Shown here: positions 11,301 through 18,149 of the stretch, in pieces
Numbering within the stretch: position 1 is the first letter of the stretch
Layout of the letters: the number at the start of each line of letters is the position of its first letter
Origin: Bacteroidota bacterium
GTDB taxonomy: Bacteria; Bacteroidota; Bacteroidia; Flavobacteriales_F; PHOS-HE28
Assembly: GCA_018267155.1 (NCBI GenBank)
Contig: JAFDZE010000015.1
Span: 4,363-58,955 of the forward strand
Length of the DNA: 54,593 nt
Reading direction: 5' to 3'
Notes under the pieces: model-generated
Databases searched by the model: none
Told to the model about the DNA's origin: nothing
The model's input: the letters and a program-made list of their open reading frames with translations, nothing else
Program-made: the position numbers and the translations under genes

Positions 11301-12084
11301 TGATCGGGAGTTCTGTGATCCGGATGCCGTTGATGTGGTCATGCTGGGTTCCGTTCCCGCCCCCCCGGCCACGGGTGCATGGGAACTGGTCGCCGGATCG
11401 GGCACCATCACCGATCCGACGAATCCTTTCACGGCAGTGACAGGTATCGGCTTCGGAGTGAACGTGTTCCAATGGTCCGTGGACAACGGGGTCTGTGGTA
11501 CCAGCTCGGATGAGATGACCATCACCGTGTACGACCAGAATGAGCAGCCGGCGAGTGCGGGTGAGGACCGGACGCAGTGCCACGACGTGACCTCGGCCGC
11601 GCTGAACGCCGCACCGCTCGTTTCCCAGACCGCAACGGGCCTGTGGACCTTGATCGCGGGTACTGGCGACATCGATACGCCGACCGCGCCCTCCACGGAT
11701 GTCGAGAACTTGACCGTCGGGCAGAACATCCTCGTGTGGACCGTGACCAACGGCGTGTGCCCGGCGACGACCGATACGGTGATCATCGGGGTGAACGACT
11801 GTTCAAAGATCCGAATCCCCGACGCGTTCAGCCCGAACGGGGACGGGGTGAACGACACGTACATGATCGAGGGCCTGCTCTATTACCGCCAGAACAGTAT
11901 CCAGGTCTTCAACCGCTGGGGAACGCGTGTGCTTGAACGCAGTCCGTACAACAACGACTGGGATGGCCGTAGTGAGGCGAGCTTGAACTGGGGCGAGGAA
12001 CTCCCCGAGAGCACGTACTACTACATCCTGGACCTGGGCAACGGTGACGAGCCCTACACGGGATACATCTACTTGAAACGCTAA
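2380..12084 (+). CDS. Giant T9SS-secreted repeat adhesin with type B (CHU_C) sorting domain
   Basis: This 3234-residue protein is predicted to be exported by Sec and then displayed or released by the type IX secretion system. I chose the ATG at 2380 because it gives a clean signal peptide: Arg-rich start, hydrophobic core NVLLAVCATLLWG, and likely cleavage after EAHA. An upstream ATG at 2320 would add 20 unsupported residues. Domains in order: a Cys-rich head (about 40-318, including FSWSLCCRNN and LIGTVMRD), an Ig/cadherin-like domain (about 320-410), 31 tandem units of about 88 residues (413-3140), and a T9SS type B domain (PDAFSPNGDGVNDTY, VFNRWGTRV). The head is homologous to that of the second giant protein at 20961. 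The PorP/SprF gene follows after 12 bp. By analogy with SprB it is probably a surface adhesin for attachment or gliding; the ligand cannot be predicted. Confidence 0.9.
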   Translation: MASTLRVPRIPVLRTLSVLRNVLLAVCATLLWGDEAHATHAVGGQLTYQCVGVNQYLVTLKFYRDCNGVAAPTNCTNGRRFNVKSASCGADFNQCFSLQSVNIITPICPSEIDRCLDNSGTYGLEEYIFTKLVDLSAYAGCGNPNDWVFSWSLCCRNNAITSLTDPGDEDLYLRTEMNRQAVACNNSPTFGNSPAPYYCLGQSVSYNPGAFDVDGDSLAYEIIQPRGTNNSTIPYSSGYSLPQPIHNTGGAGAVQLDPLTGTLTCVPDIQQVAVVTYRVREYRNGVLIGTVMRDVQIVVRPCGANTAPSASGINGTNNYSTTVCAGSPVTFTINTSDPNAGQGTVITWNGGIAGATFTTSGSPFQTATFSWTPTLADIGNNNFAVQVTDNACPLSGSNQYGFTLVVTPPLTPANAGTDLVSCGSATMQAQQPYPQIPGTWSVITGSGTFTPPDAPNAQVTGMAVGTNVYQWSMNYGLCGISTDQVTVTNYDPGQAAANAGPDQALCMPFNTAVLAANTAVAPAVGTWTVVQGAGTFSNANSPTSTVSGLVLGINRFRWTINNGPCAAPTQDEVVITVNQPVAAANAGPDQSVCAPGAGAQLNAAPAPSPATGLWTVLGGSSAVVTTPGSPTSTVTGLTPGTHSFQWTVSNAGCGSTSDQVSFTVYDPASPNANAGPDQTICAANTTLAGNAPISPATGQWTLVSGTGTITTPGSPTSGVTGLGVGANVFQWTLNNGPCANGLTTDQVTITRFDGLATANAGPDQSVCSVPGIATLAANAPLAPTTGSWSVVSGTATITTPGSPNTGVTGLGPGTVILQWSISNGPCGAPSTDQMTITVFDANAVAANAGPDQQLCVPNTSTTLAGNTPTSPATGTWSVVSGSATITTPGSPTSGVTNLGIGTNVLRWTMNNGACANPASVDDVIITVYDNAQANANAGPDQEACSTLPVATLTGNAANAPATGQWSLVSGSGTIATPGSSSTIVSNMGTGANVFKWTVTNGVCGTTDDQVTVLVFDVANPVANAGADQTLCTPNTSTVMAGSSLIFPATGTWELVSGQGIIADAASPVTAISGLGVGTNVFRWSVYNGPCNGTTTDEMIITVFDGALVVPGAGPDQSICLPTFPNLVSMAAGPVAPPAIGTWTLISGSATFADVNDPNTEVSGLASGENVLQWTVNNGACGSLPGDQVSVFVYDAATPAADAGADQNLCSPVPVVTLTGSPLLGAATGEWTLVSGTGVIADPTSPMTEVTGVTVGVSVFAWSVFNGPCANPNTTDQVTITVNDGSAQPASAGVDQELCSTSSGTSLDGNAPVAPATGTWTQLQGPPATITAPTDPNTTVTSLQPGVNSFVWTIDNGACGNSTDIVTIEVFDVNIPAVSAGPDQDMCTPMTSATLAGSGLIVPATGTWTVLTGPGTVVTPGSPGSTVQNLGIGLNTLQWTVDNGPCPTGGSDLVNITVYDAATAGAVAGPDQELCTPAIGTTLAGNTPAAPATGTWTVIQGAAQLVDPTNPTTAVTGLVVGTSVLVWTVGNGPCGMTTDTVRIVMFDGTMPDADAGADQEFCTPFTQTDLDATAPISPATGTWSVVQGTGVFSDPNDPHAVVTGAGTGENIYRWTVYNGPCANGNTNDLVSVLVYDGNNPVANAGPDQAICLPVTSTVLAGSSVTFPATGTWTLVSGTGLLANVNDPNTGVTGLTVGVNVFVWTVDNGPCANGVTTDTVRVLIYDQAMPTADAGPDQSFCSVFTSATLAGSTVTFPGQGTWTVVSGAGVFSDEHDPATTVTGAVIGENIYAWTVDNGPCSDPITSDQVSIFVYDANNPDADAGPGQELCTPSESTTMQGSTVTFPAQGTWTLVSGAGVFVDPNSPLAVVTGLAIGDNVFEWTVNNGPCANGTTTDQVTITVFDAGSANADAGPDQDLCSTSPNTVMAGSVVNYPAEGTWTLIDGAGTIADVNDPASAITGLAVGENIFQWTVSNGPCENANTMDQVSIFVYDEDNAAADAGPDQDLCTPATTTGLAGSPVTFPATGTWTVVSGPGMVVNANDPASAVVDLGVGVNVLVWTVDNGPCANGLTTDTVRINLFDDANPVADAGPDQDLCTPASSAQLAGSALIIPAQGTWTILQGTGTFSDVNDPQATINGLSVGETIIRWSVDNGPCANGLTADTLSIFLYDDGQAAADAGPDQQLCTPTTSTNLSGSAVTFPGTGTWSLLNGQGAIADPNNPNTLVTDLAVGENVFQWVVTNGPCSEPLTTDEVSIFVFDHEAPIADAGPDKQICTPIDSTVLSGSALVFPATGTWTIISGTAVITDPSDPHSSVTGIGVGVLELEWTVSNGPCGPSSDQVSIELFDLNSPPASAGPDQEFCTPNTSTVLAGNAPTPPGTGVWSVFQGAALFADDSDPGSGVSGLPVGENILVWTLEQGVCGTSHDSVSVFIFDAEASGASAGPDVEQCMPMDSTFLAGNAPVFPAHGTWTVIEGAGMIDDPNDPGTLVTNLAIGNNTFVWQMDNGPCPNGLTTDTVTVVLFSDSTDAPDAGPDLETCLPLTFAQLEGEAPTPPASGGWTVIGGVGNVADPTDPQSMITDLEVGITTLVWTLDLGPCPNNGLLTDTVDIYIYDPSAPLADAGPDQQLCTPEDTTLMQALIPTFPGEGTWTLVGGSGTISDIHDPAAMITGLSVGLNQFEWMVYNGNCGQGPPSRDTVTIAVFDGNAPLADAGADQQLCAPETSTQLGANSAVFPGTGTWSIITSGGGVSNASDPQSMASSFPVGDNLLVWTIDNGACGTSTDTLLIAVFDGSAQPANAGPDQDICVPTQPNEVTMAANAPVYPASGQWTISGTGTIADPADPHTLVTGMQPGITVLTWTIDNGPCGPVTTDQMQIITHDAGAPVAQAGPDMELCTPTGEITMVGNPPQFPATGAWTVVNGSGTLVDPTSPNSGITGLEPGVSVLVWSIDNGACGTTTDTLTISVYDNTSAASNAGDDREFCDPDAVDVVMLGSVPAPPATGAWELVAGSGTITDPTNPFTAVTGIGFGVNVFQWSVDNGVCGTSSDEMTITVYDQNEQPASAGEDRTQCHDVTSAALNAAPLVSQTATGLWTLIAGTGDIDTPTAPSTDVENLTVGQNILVWTVTNGVCPATTDTVIIGVNDCSKIRIPDAFSPNGDGVNDTYMIEGLLYYRQNSIQVFNRWGTRVLERSPYNNDWDGRSEASLNWGEELPESTYYYILDLGNGDEPYTGYIYLKR
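3616..11799 (+). repeat. 31 tandem ~88-residue coding repeats (Ig-like stalk)
   Basis: I count 31 consecutive units with the pattern ANAGPDQxLC, then PATGTWTVVSG, DPxDP, VTGLxVGxNVFxWTV, NGPC and TDQVTIxVFD. Unit length varies only slightly (about 85-90 residues). Every unit has one Cys near its start and one in the NGPC-like motif, which suggests one disulfide per unit. Units 14-22 resemble each other most (FPATGTW, NGPCANG), which suggests array growth by local duplication. DNA identity between units is moderate, so the array is old or codon-diversified. Confidence 0.95.
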
Positions 12085-12096
12085 CACACCGGAACG

Positions 12097-13089
12097 ATGA
12101 TCCGATCGACCCGGCAACCGATGCGAACGATGACGCACCGTATCGCCAGATGGACAGGGCTTGCGGCCATGGCTCTTGTGCTCGCACCCGGTGCGACCCG
12201 GGCCCAGCAGGACCCGCAGTTCACCCAGTACATGTTCAACCAGCTGGCGATCAATCCCGCGTATGCGGGCAGCGCCGAGCGGGTGAGCCTGAAGGCCCTG
12301 AGCCGCCATCAATGGGTCGGTTTCGAGGGCGCCCCCAGCACGCAGACGCTCACGGTACACAGTCCGCTGCCGTTCGAGAGCGTGGCACTGGGAGGCACGA
12401 TCATGCGCGACCAGCACGGCCCCGTCACGCAATACGGGTTCATGCTCGATGTGGCCTACCGCTTCTTCGTTTCCCGGAACACGAAACTGGCATTCGGGAT
12501 CAAGGGCGGTATGAACCTCTTCCAGGGGCGCTTCGCCGACCTGAGCCCCTTGCAGCAGAACGACCAGGTGTTCCAGCAGAACACGCAGCAGAAGCTGGAC
12601 CCGCAGTTCGGGTTCGGCATCATGTGGTACGGCGACCGGCACTACCTGGGAATAAGTACACCCAAGCTGTTGCGTACGGACCTCTTCGATGATGGGGCGT
12701 ACAGCGCGGACACGCTCGGGGGCAGTGTGTGGCAGGCCGGTCAGCGTGCGCACTGGTTCCTCAGTGGAGGCTACGTCTTCGATATGGGACTGTACCACAA
12801 GTTCAAGCCCACCTTCCTGGTGAAGGCCGTGAACGGTGCGCCCATCAGCTTCGACCTCAGCGCCAATTTCCTCTTGTACGACAAGCTGTGGTTGGGGGCG
12901 ATGTACCGCCACACCGATGCGGTGGGCCTTCTGGCGCAGTACAACATCACCCATGGCTTCAGCATCGGGTACGCGTATGATTACCCGATCACCATGCTCA
13001 ACAAATATTCCGGAGGCTCGCACGAGTTCATGCTCTGCTTCGAGTTCGGCAACAAGCTGAAGGGCATCCGTTCACCGCGCTACTTCTGA
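12097..13089 (+). CDS. PorP/SprF family type IX secretion system outer-membrane protein
   Basis: This 330-residue outer-membrane beta-barrel belongs to the PorP/SprF family, whose members work with the T9SS and are often dedicated to one giant client (SprF for SprB in Flavobacterium johnsoniae). The N-terminus has a signal peptide (hydrophobic GLAAMALVLAPGATRA) followed by the family hallmark QQDPQFTQYMFNQLAINPAYAGS. Alternating beta strands follow, as in LGGTIMRDQHGPVTQYGFMLDVAYRF. The start at 12097 lies 12 bp after the adhesin stop; internal ATGs at 12121 and 12130 would shorten a long n-region and are also possible. The gene sits between the giant adhesin and the OmpA protein in what looks like one operon, so it is probably the export partner of that adhesin. 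Confidence 0.92.
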   Translation: MIRSTRQPMRTMTHRIARWTGLAAMALVLAPGATRAQQDPQFTQYMFNQLAINPAYAGSAERVSLKALSRHQWVGFEGAPSTQTLTVHSPLPFESVALGGTIMRDQHGPVTQYGFMLDVAYRFFVSRNTKLAFGIKGGMNLFQGRFADLSPLQQNDQVFQQNTQQKLDPQFGFGIMWYGDRHYLGISTPKLLRTDLFDDGAYSADTLGGSVWQAGQRAHWFLSGGYVFDMGLYHKFKPTFLVKAVNGAPISFDLSANFLLYDKLWLGAMYRHTDAVGLLAQYNITHGFSIGYAYDYPITMLNKYSGGSHEFMLCFEFGNKLKGIRSPRYF

Positions 13090-13092
13090 CCA

Positions 13093-15309
13093 ATGATCCC
13101 CACGCGATACTGCGCAGCGACTGGCAAAGCCTTCGGCGGGAGGTCCATTCCGTGGACCGTTGTCCTGGCCCTGCTTATCCTACCGGCGTCCATGAACGCA
13201 CAGAAGTTCAAACAGCGCATGGCCGAAACAGCGGCGGAGGTGTTCGACTATCCGAAAATGGCCGCCATCTACCAGGATATCACGGCCAGTGGGAAGGCGA
13301 CCCCGGATGACTGGCGCAGGTTGGCGCTGGCGTACCGGCGCATGGGTGACCCGCTGAAGGCGGAAGCCAGTTACAAGCAGATGGCCAACATGGGGCCCCT
13401 CGGGGTGGAGGACCGGCTGGCCTATGCCGATGTGCTGCGCGACAACGGGCATTACAGCGAGGCGGTCGAGCAATACAAGGCGGTACTCGTGACCGATGCG
13501 GAGAATGTCCGGGCGAAGGCGTTCCTGCAGCAACCCGATCTTTTCAGTCGGCTGATCAAGGGCAACACACGCAACAGCGTGCGCACGGTGCCTATCAACA
13601 GCCCGCAGGCCGACCTGGGGCTCACGGTCATGGAGGACCTGCTCATTTTCAGCAGCGCGCGCGGGGAAGGAGTTGGTGGAAAGTCCGATTACAACTGGGA
13701 TGGGCAGCCCTTCCTGAACATGTACACAGCGTTGCTCAAGGGGCAAACCGCGGAAGCGCCGTTGGTGCTGCGCAAGGACATCAACCACCGGTACCACGAT
13801 GGTACCGCCTCATACGACTCGCTGGCCAAGCGCCTGTACTTCACCCGCGACAACGTGTGGTACGGCACGATCAGCAAAGCCGCGAACGGAGAGCTCAAAC
13901 TGGCCATCTTCTACAGCGACATCAAGGTCGGGGAGTTCAATCAGCCCGAGTGGGGAGCACTCGCCCCTTTCGAGCACAACGATCCGGAGTATAATACCGG
14001 TCATCCGTGCATCAGCCCCGAGGGGAGGCGCCTCTATTTCGTGAGCGACCGACCGGGCGGACAGGGTGGAACGGACATCTGGTACAGCGACAACCTGGGC
14101 GGGGAGTGGGGTGCACCGAAGAACATGGGACCGAAGGTGAACACGTCCGGGAATGAGATGTACCCGTACGTCACGGCCGACAGCGTGCTCTATTTCAGCA
14201 GCAACGGTCACCCCGGCCTGGGCGGCTACGATCTGTTCTACTGCCGACTTGGTGCGTCCGGACCGGGCGGCGTCCTCAACCTCGGCGCACCGCTCAATTC
14301 GCGTTTCGACGATCGCAACCTCATCCTCATGAAGGATGACAGCACCGGCTTCTTCGTGAGTGACCGGGAGGGCGGAAAGGGCAGCGACGACATCTACGGT
14401 TGCACGGTGCATCCGCCGATGATGACCATCCGGGGCCGCGTGGTGGACAGCAAGACCCGTGAACCCCTCGATGGCGCCAGGATCGACCTGCGCAACGGTG
14501 CCGGCCGATTCATGGACGAAGCACGAATCGTGATGCTCGATGGCGGCCGCTTCGAGATCGAGGCACCCATCACCGATCCGTACGTGATCACCGCCACCAA
14601 GAACGGTTACTTGCAGAACACGGTGAACATCAGCCCCGGAACCGATGCGTTGGACGATGTGGTGCTCGCGTTGGACAAGTATGATTATGGTGCTGAAGGG
14701 GTCGTGATGCACGGCGAGACCATGGCCCCGATCGCTGGTGCCAAGGTCGGCCTGTACGATGCGGAGGACAAGCTCCTGTCCGAGGAGATCACGGAGACCG
14801 ATGGTCGATACTCCTTCACGCTCGAAGCGGAGAAGGACTACCGGATCAAGGTGGACAAGGAGGGATTTTTCAAGCAGACGGCGCGCATCAGTACCAAGGG
14901 TCGGCCCAGCACCATCATCAAGACCGACTTCAAGCTCTTCCCGCTGGACGTGGGTACCGTGGTGCGGCTGGACAATATCTACTATGACCTGGCCAAGTGG
15001 GCGATCCGGCCCGATGCCGCGCTCGAACTGGACAAACTGGTGCAGACGCTGAACGACAATCCCACGGTGTCCATCGAGCTCAGTTCACACACCGATTGCC
15101 GCGGGAAGGACGCGTACAACCTCAGCCTGTCGGAGAAGCGGGCCAAGAGCGCGGTGGAATATCTGATCAAACAGGGTATCGCCAAGGAGCGACTTACCAG
15201 CAAGGGCTACGGGGAAACGAAACCGGTGGAGACCTGCGATTGCACCAAGTGCAACGAGGATCAACACCAACGCAACAGGCGAACGGAATTCAAGGTGCTG
15301 GGCAAGTAG
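13093..15309 (+). CDS. TPR-PD40-carboxypeptidase regulatory-OmpA family protein
   Basis: This 738-residue envelope protein has the architecture of T9SS-associated OmpA proteins such as PorE. A signal peptide (about 1-36, ending ASMNAQ) is followed by TPR-like helices (about 55-150), PD40/WD40-like blades (about 290-435, with DRPGGQGGTDIWYS and SSNGHPGLGGYDLFY), and two carboxypeptidase-regulatory-like domains (about 437-525 and 535-610). It ends in an OmpA peptidoglycan-binding domain (about 664-733, SSHTDCRGKDAYNLSLSEKR and NRRTEFKV). It starts 3 bp after the PorP/SprF stop and is the last gene of the operon. It probably anchors or links the secretion/adhesin assembly to peptidoglycan. The domain call is firm; the specific tie to this adhesin is inferred from the gene order. 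Confidence 0.9.
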   Translation: MIPTRYCAATGKAFGGRSIPWTVVLALLILPASMNAQKFKQRMAETAAEVFDYPKMAAIYQDITASGKATPDDWRRLALAYRRMGDPLKAEASYKQMANMGPLGVEDRLAYADVLRDNGHYSEAVEQYKAVLVTDAENVRAKAFLQQPDLFSRLIKGNTRNSVRTVPINSPQADLGLTVMEDLLIFSSARGEGVGGKSDYNWDGQPFLNMYTALLKGQTAEAPLVLRKDINHRYHDGTASYDSLAKRLYFTRDNVWYGTISKAANGELKLAIFYSDIKVGEFNQPEWGALAPFEHNDPEYNTGHPCISPEGRRLYFVSDRPGGQGGTDIWYSDNLGGEWGAPKNMGPKVNTSGNEMYPYVTADSVLYFSSNGHPGLGGYDLFYCRLGASGPGGVLNLGAPLNSRFDDRNLILMKDDSTGFFVSDREGGKGSDDIYGCTVHPPMMTIRGRVVDSKTREPLDGARIDLRNGAGRFMDEARIVMLDGGRFEIEAPITDPYVITATKNGYLQNTVNISPGTDALDDVVLALDKYDYGAEGVVMHGETMAPIAGAKVGLYDAEDKLLSEEITETDGRYSFTLEAEKDYRIKVDKEGFFKQTARISTKGRPSTIIKTDFKLFPLDVGTVVRLDNIYYDLAKWAIRPDAALELDKLVQTLNDNPTVSIELSSHTDCRGKDAYNLSLSEKRAKSAVEYLIKQGIAKERLTSKGYGETKPVETCDCTKCNEDQHQRNRRTEFKVLGK

Positions 15310-15378
15310 GGTTGGGTGTCCCGACGCTGTCGGGATCTCCTGGGCGCAAGCCGGGAGTTGTCCAGTTGACGAAAGGGA

Positions 15379-15413
15379 GCACGCGGGCCGAGCGATCGGT
15401 CCGCGCGCTTTTT
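15379..15413 (+). terminator. Rho-independent terminator of the adhesin operon
   Basis: A 13-bp G/C-rich stem is formed by 15379-15391 and 15396-15408, with one A-C mismatch and one G-U pair and a 4-nt loop. It is followed by five T residues. It sits 70 bp after the OmpA-family stop codon. Confidence 0.85.
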
Positions 15414-15437
15414 GGGCACAACGGAGCGTGTGAACAA

Positions 15438-15467
15438 CGAAGGCCGACCCTTGCGGATCGGCCTTCG
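15438..15467 (-). terminator. Hairpin at the end of the minus-strand receptor operon
   Basis: A perfect 10-bp stem (CGAAGGCCGA and TCGGCCTTCG) with a 10-nt loop lies 25 bp beyond the stop codon of the minus-strand gene ending at 15493. Only a short T-containing stretch follows on the minus strand, so termination strength is uncertain. Confidence 0.6.
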
Positions 15468-15492
15468 GCATGATCGGACGGGCAAGCGCCGT

Positions 15493-16842
15493 TCAGTGTA
15501 CCTGTACCGCGAAGGACTTCGTGCCCTTGTCCGTGCGCAGCGTCAGGTGGTACGGTCCGCTGCTCAGTTCATGCACATCAAGTACGGTGCTGCCGTTGAT
15601 GCGACCCGTACGCACCGTGCGACCGGTCGCATCGGTGAGGAGCAGATCAACGCGGGTACCGTCGGGCAGTCCGGTGCTGATCCGCAGCAGATCCGTGGCC
15701 GGGTTGGGGCCGATGGTGGCGTTGTTGAAGATGGTCTCGCCGATACCGGTGGCCAGAACAACGTCGGCTGCGAAGCGCGGCTCGATCTTCCATGCGCTGT
15801 TGGCGTAATGGATGCAACCGGTGATGTCGTAATTCGTGCCGAGTGTCGGTGTGTACGCGTACATCAGGTCATCCACCAGATAGGGGCCACTGGGCTGGGT
15901 GATGCCCCATTCATTGTACTGATCCGGAAGACCGCTGCATTGTGCGTTGGCGATGATGGCCAATACACCTTCCCATTGCTCCTCCGTGGCATTGGAGGTG
16001 TTCAAGGGTTGCGGTGCTGGCAGCGCATTGCCGCTGCTCACGATGGCGAAGCCCGATACGTTGATCAGTTCGGTGGTGGCATTGCTGAACTCATCCACCG
16101 CCGCGGTGAGCGTCACGCTATCGCCGATTGCCACGGTATGCGCCTGGTCATACACGTAAATCCCGCTCCAGGGGCCCGTACCCGCCTGAAGGAAATAGGC
16201 GTCCGCACCGATGGTGTCCACACCGGTGACGATGCCACCCGTGATCACGACGTTCCCATTGTATGTGGACGCACCGCCCTGGTCCGTGGTGAATTGGATC
16301 TGGTAAATGCTCGCTTCCACGGGAGGCTCCACGACCCCTGCACTGATGTTCACATCATCCACCACCACATCGCCCGGGGCGAGCGTGTTCCGTACGTAGA
16401 TGATGAATTCGCCGGCCGGGTTGGTGTGGTCGCACACCACGCTGCCCGTCACCTGGGTCCAGGTATCGCCGTTCACGGTGGTGTACGGTCCGGTCGCGGC
16501 ATAACCGCTGTTCTCCTGCCGTCCATCGAACATGGAAACGCGCACTTCGCCGGATCCGCGCACCCAGAAGGAGACATCATAGGATTGCGCACTGTCCACC
16601 GACAGCGGTTGGGTGCTGAAGCGGCGCGTGTTGTTCTCGCGGTTGATCAGTTGGACCGCGAAAGAGCCACCATGCACGTTGGCGCTCACCTGTGCGATGC
16701 TGTCATATTCGAGATTGGTTTTCACACCGAACCAGTCGGTGGGCAGGGTATCGCCCTGCCAGGTTTCCAGGCCACTGGTGAAAACCTGCGCGTGACCGAA
16801 GGTGGCCACCGCGAGGAAGGGAAGGAGTACGGTCTTTCTCAT
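15493..16842 (-). CDS. Secreted protein with OB-fold-like domain and T9SS type A sorting tail
   Basis: This 449-residue secreted protein starts at 16842, where MRKTVLLPFLAVATFGHAQ gives a short signal peptide; the longer upstream reading frame only shadows the next gene. Residues about 20-165 look like a carbohydrate-binding-like beta-sandwich (YDVSFWVRGSGEVRVSMFDG). Residues about 175-330 resemble the OB-fold domains found beside extracellular nucleases (GNVVITGGIVTGVD, GIYVYDQAHTVAIGDSVTL). The C-terminus is a type A T9SS sorting domain (GPNPATDLLRI to the end). No nuclease catalytic motif is visible. It is the last gene of a minus-strand operon after a TonB-dependent receptor and a DUF5689 lipoprotein, separated from the latter by 56 bp. 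The OB-fold assignment is by pattern, not by alignment. Confidence 0.78.
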   Translation of the reverse strand: MRKTVLLPFLAVATFGHAQVFTSGLETWQGDTLPTDWFGVKTNLEYDSIAQVSANVHGGSFAVQLINRENNTRRFSTQPLSVDSAQSYDVSFWVRGSGEVRVSMFDGRQENSGYAATGPYTTVNGDTWTQVTGSVVCDHTNPAGEFIIYVRNTLAPGDVVVDDVNISAGVVEPPVEASIYQIQFTTDQGGASTYNGNVVITGGIVTGVDTIGADAYFLQAGTGPWSGIYVYDQAHTVAIGDSVTLTAAVDEFSNATTELINVSGFAIVSSGNALPAPQPLNTSNATEEQWEGVLAIIANAQCSGLPDQYNEWGITQPSGPYLVDDLMYAYTPTLGTNYDITGCIHYANSAWKIEPRFAADVVLATGIGETIFNNATIGPNPATDLLRISTGLPDGTRVDLLLTDATGRTVRTGRINGSTVLDVHELSSGPYHLTLRTDKGTKSFAVQVH

Positions 16843-16898
16843 GCTTTGTACGCCGGAGCCCGGCGCGGGCGTTGGGTGTTCTCGGGGTCGGGTACTTC

Positions 16899-18143
16899 CT
16901 ATTGTACCGTGATCTTGATATCGTCCAGTTCCCAGGTCTTGCCATCGCTGGCACTGCCGGTGTACTTGAACGCGATACGGGTGTTGTTCGAGAGGTAGGC
17001 CGAAAGGTCCAGTGCCCCCGAAGGTGTCCACGTCCAGCTGCCCGGGCTCAGTACGGGGGCCAGGGCGGTCCATGTGGCGGCGGACGGTGCCCCGCCGGTA
17101 TAGTCCGTGCTCACCAGCACCTGTAATGCGGCACCGTTGTAGTTGCACCCGGTGATGAAGCTGAGCGTCGGCGCATTCTGCCCGGTCAGGTCCACCGCAG
17201 GGGAGATGAGCCACGATTCCCCGGGGATGTTGGCCGATCCGTTCCAGTTCTTGCATTGGCCGTAGGGCGTACCATCGTTCGATCCGATGGTGTTCGTGGT
17301 CCATGCGATGTTGTTGTCGGACCACTGCGACCAGCCATTCGAATTGGGCTGGCCATCGTTGAAATTCTTCATGAAGAAGGGGAGCTCCTGGCCCGGGCAT
17401 CGGGGGCCGTTCAGCGCCACTTCTCCCACGGTACGTGCGTACAGTTGCAGGTCGCTGCCGAACACGCCGAGCACACCGAGGAAGGAGCCCTTCCCTTGGG
17501 GAAGCGCCTGGCTCGCGTAGTTCGCGTAACCGCTGGTGCGCACCAGGACCTGGTTGCCCGCGCAATCCTCCAGCGTGTGGTTCACGCTTTGCTGGTTCAC
17601 GGCATCGGCCCACGTGCTGCCCACGGCCTCAGCGGCCACGAATTCCACGCTGTCCAACCGGACGAGCATGCTCTGGTGGGCCACCGGGTCCAACTGGCCG
17701 ATGGTCAGGTGGAGCGGTTCGATGTGGCGCAACGTGGCCTGTTTCACCGTGTTGCGGTCCACGTCCACGCTGTCCAGTTGCATCAGCCCATTGTACGGGG
17801 AGAGCACGGTGCCCGGCAGGTAGATGCGGATGCTGTCGCCGATGTACAGCCCACCGCTGTTGAGCAGGCGCAGGCAGAGCCCGCCCGTGGAGTCCTGCAC
17901 GTACACGTTCTTGTAGAAGTTGCCGTCATTCTCATCGCTGTTCACCGTGGCGTATACGCTCCTGGGGCCGTTGAAGTGTACCGGAGCACCGGTAAACATC
18001 GCTTTCAGTTCAGCGATGGTGATGACCTCGCCCACGGCGGGCGTGTGCCTGGGCGGTGAATCGAATTCCTTTTTGCAGCCGCTGAACAGGGCCGCGGCGA
18101 ACGGCAGGGCGACGAGCAGGCGGTTGATGTGCTTGGTGATCAT
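16899..18143 (-). CDS. DUF5689 domain lipoprotein with choice-of-anchor-J-like C-terminal domain
   Basis: This 414-residue protein has a lipoprotein signal (RLLVALPFAAALFSGC, lipidated Cys near 23) and is expected on the outer membrane. Residues about 38-250 match DUF5689, an OB-fold-like family of Bacteroidota (VGEVITIAELKAMFTG, GDSIRIYLPGTVLSPYNGLMQLDSV). Residues about 262-414 look like a jelly-roll of the choice-of-anchor J type (ESWLISPAVDLTGQNAPTLSF, RIAFKYTGSASDGKTWELDDI). The start lies 6 bp downstream of the stop of the TonB-dependent receptor, so the two are almost certainly co-transcribed. Such pairs behave like SusC/SusD-type uptake partners; the substrate is unknown. Confidence 0.85.
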   Translation of the reverse strand: MITKHINRLLVALPFAAALFSGCKKEFDSPPRHTPAVGEVITIAELKAMFTGAPVHFNGPRSVYATVNSDENDGNFYKNVYVQDSTGGLCLRLLNSGGLYIGDSIRIYLPGTVLSPYNGLMQLDSVDVDRNTVKQATLRHIEPLHLTIGQLDPVAHQSMLVRLDSVEFVAAEAVGSTWADAVNQQSVNHTLEDCAGNQVLVRTSGYANYASQALPQGKGSFLGVLGVFGSDLQLYARTVGEVALNGPRCPGQELPFFMKNFNDGQPNSNGWSQWSDNNIAWTTNTIGSNDGTPYGQCKNWNGSANIPGESWLISPAVDLTGQNAPTLSFITGCNYNGAALQVLVSTDYTGGAPSAATWTALAPVLSPGSWTWTPSGALDLSAYLSNNTRIAFKYTGSASDGKTWELDDIKITVQ

Positions 18144-18149
18144 GCGGGG

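Noticed and set aside
8509..11583. Open frame of about 1024 codons on the minus strand inside the first adhesin
   Set aside because: It is antisense to the repeat array; its length follows from repeating GC-rich codons with no antisense stops. The translation is Arg/His/Gly-rich with no domain, and the sense frame is clearly the real one.
15412..16998. Open frame of about 528 codons on the plus strand
   Set aside because: It is antisense to the T9SS-tailed OB-fold protein and begins within a terminator region; composition is typical of an antisense shadow.
16843..17613. Upstream extension of the T9SS OB-fold protein to 706 residues
   Set aside because: The extension overlaps the DUF5689 gene in another frame, is Arg/Pro/Gly-rich and would bury the signal peptide starting at 16842.
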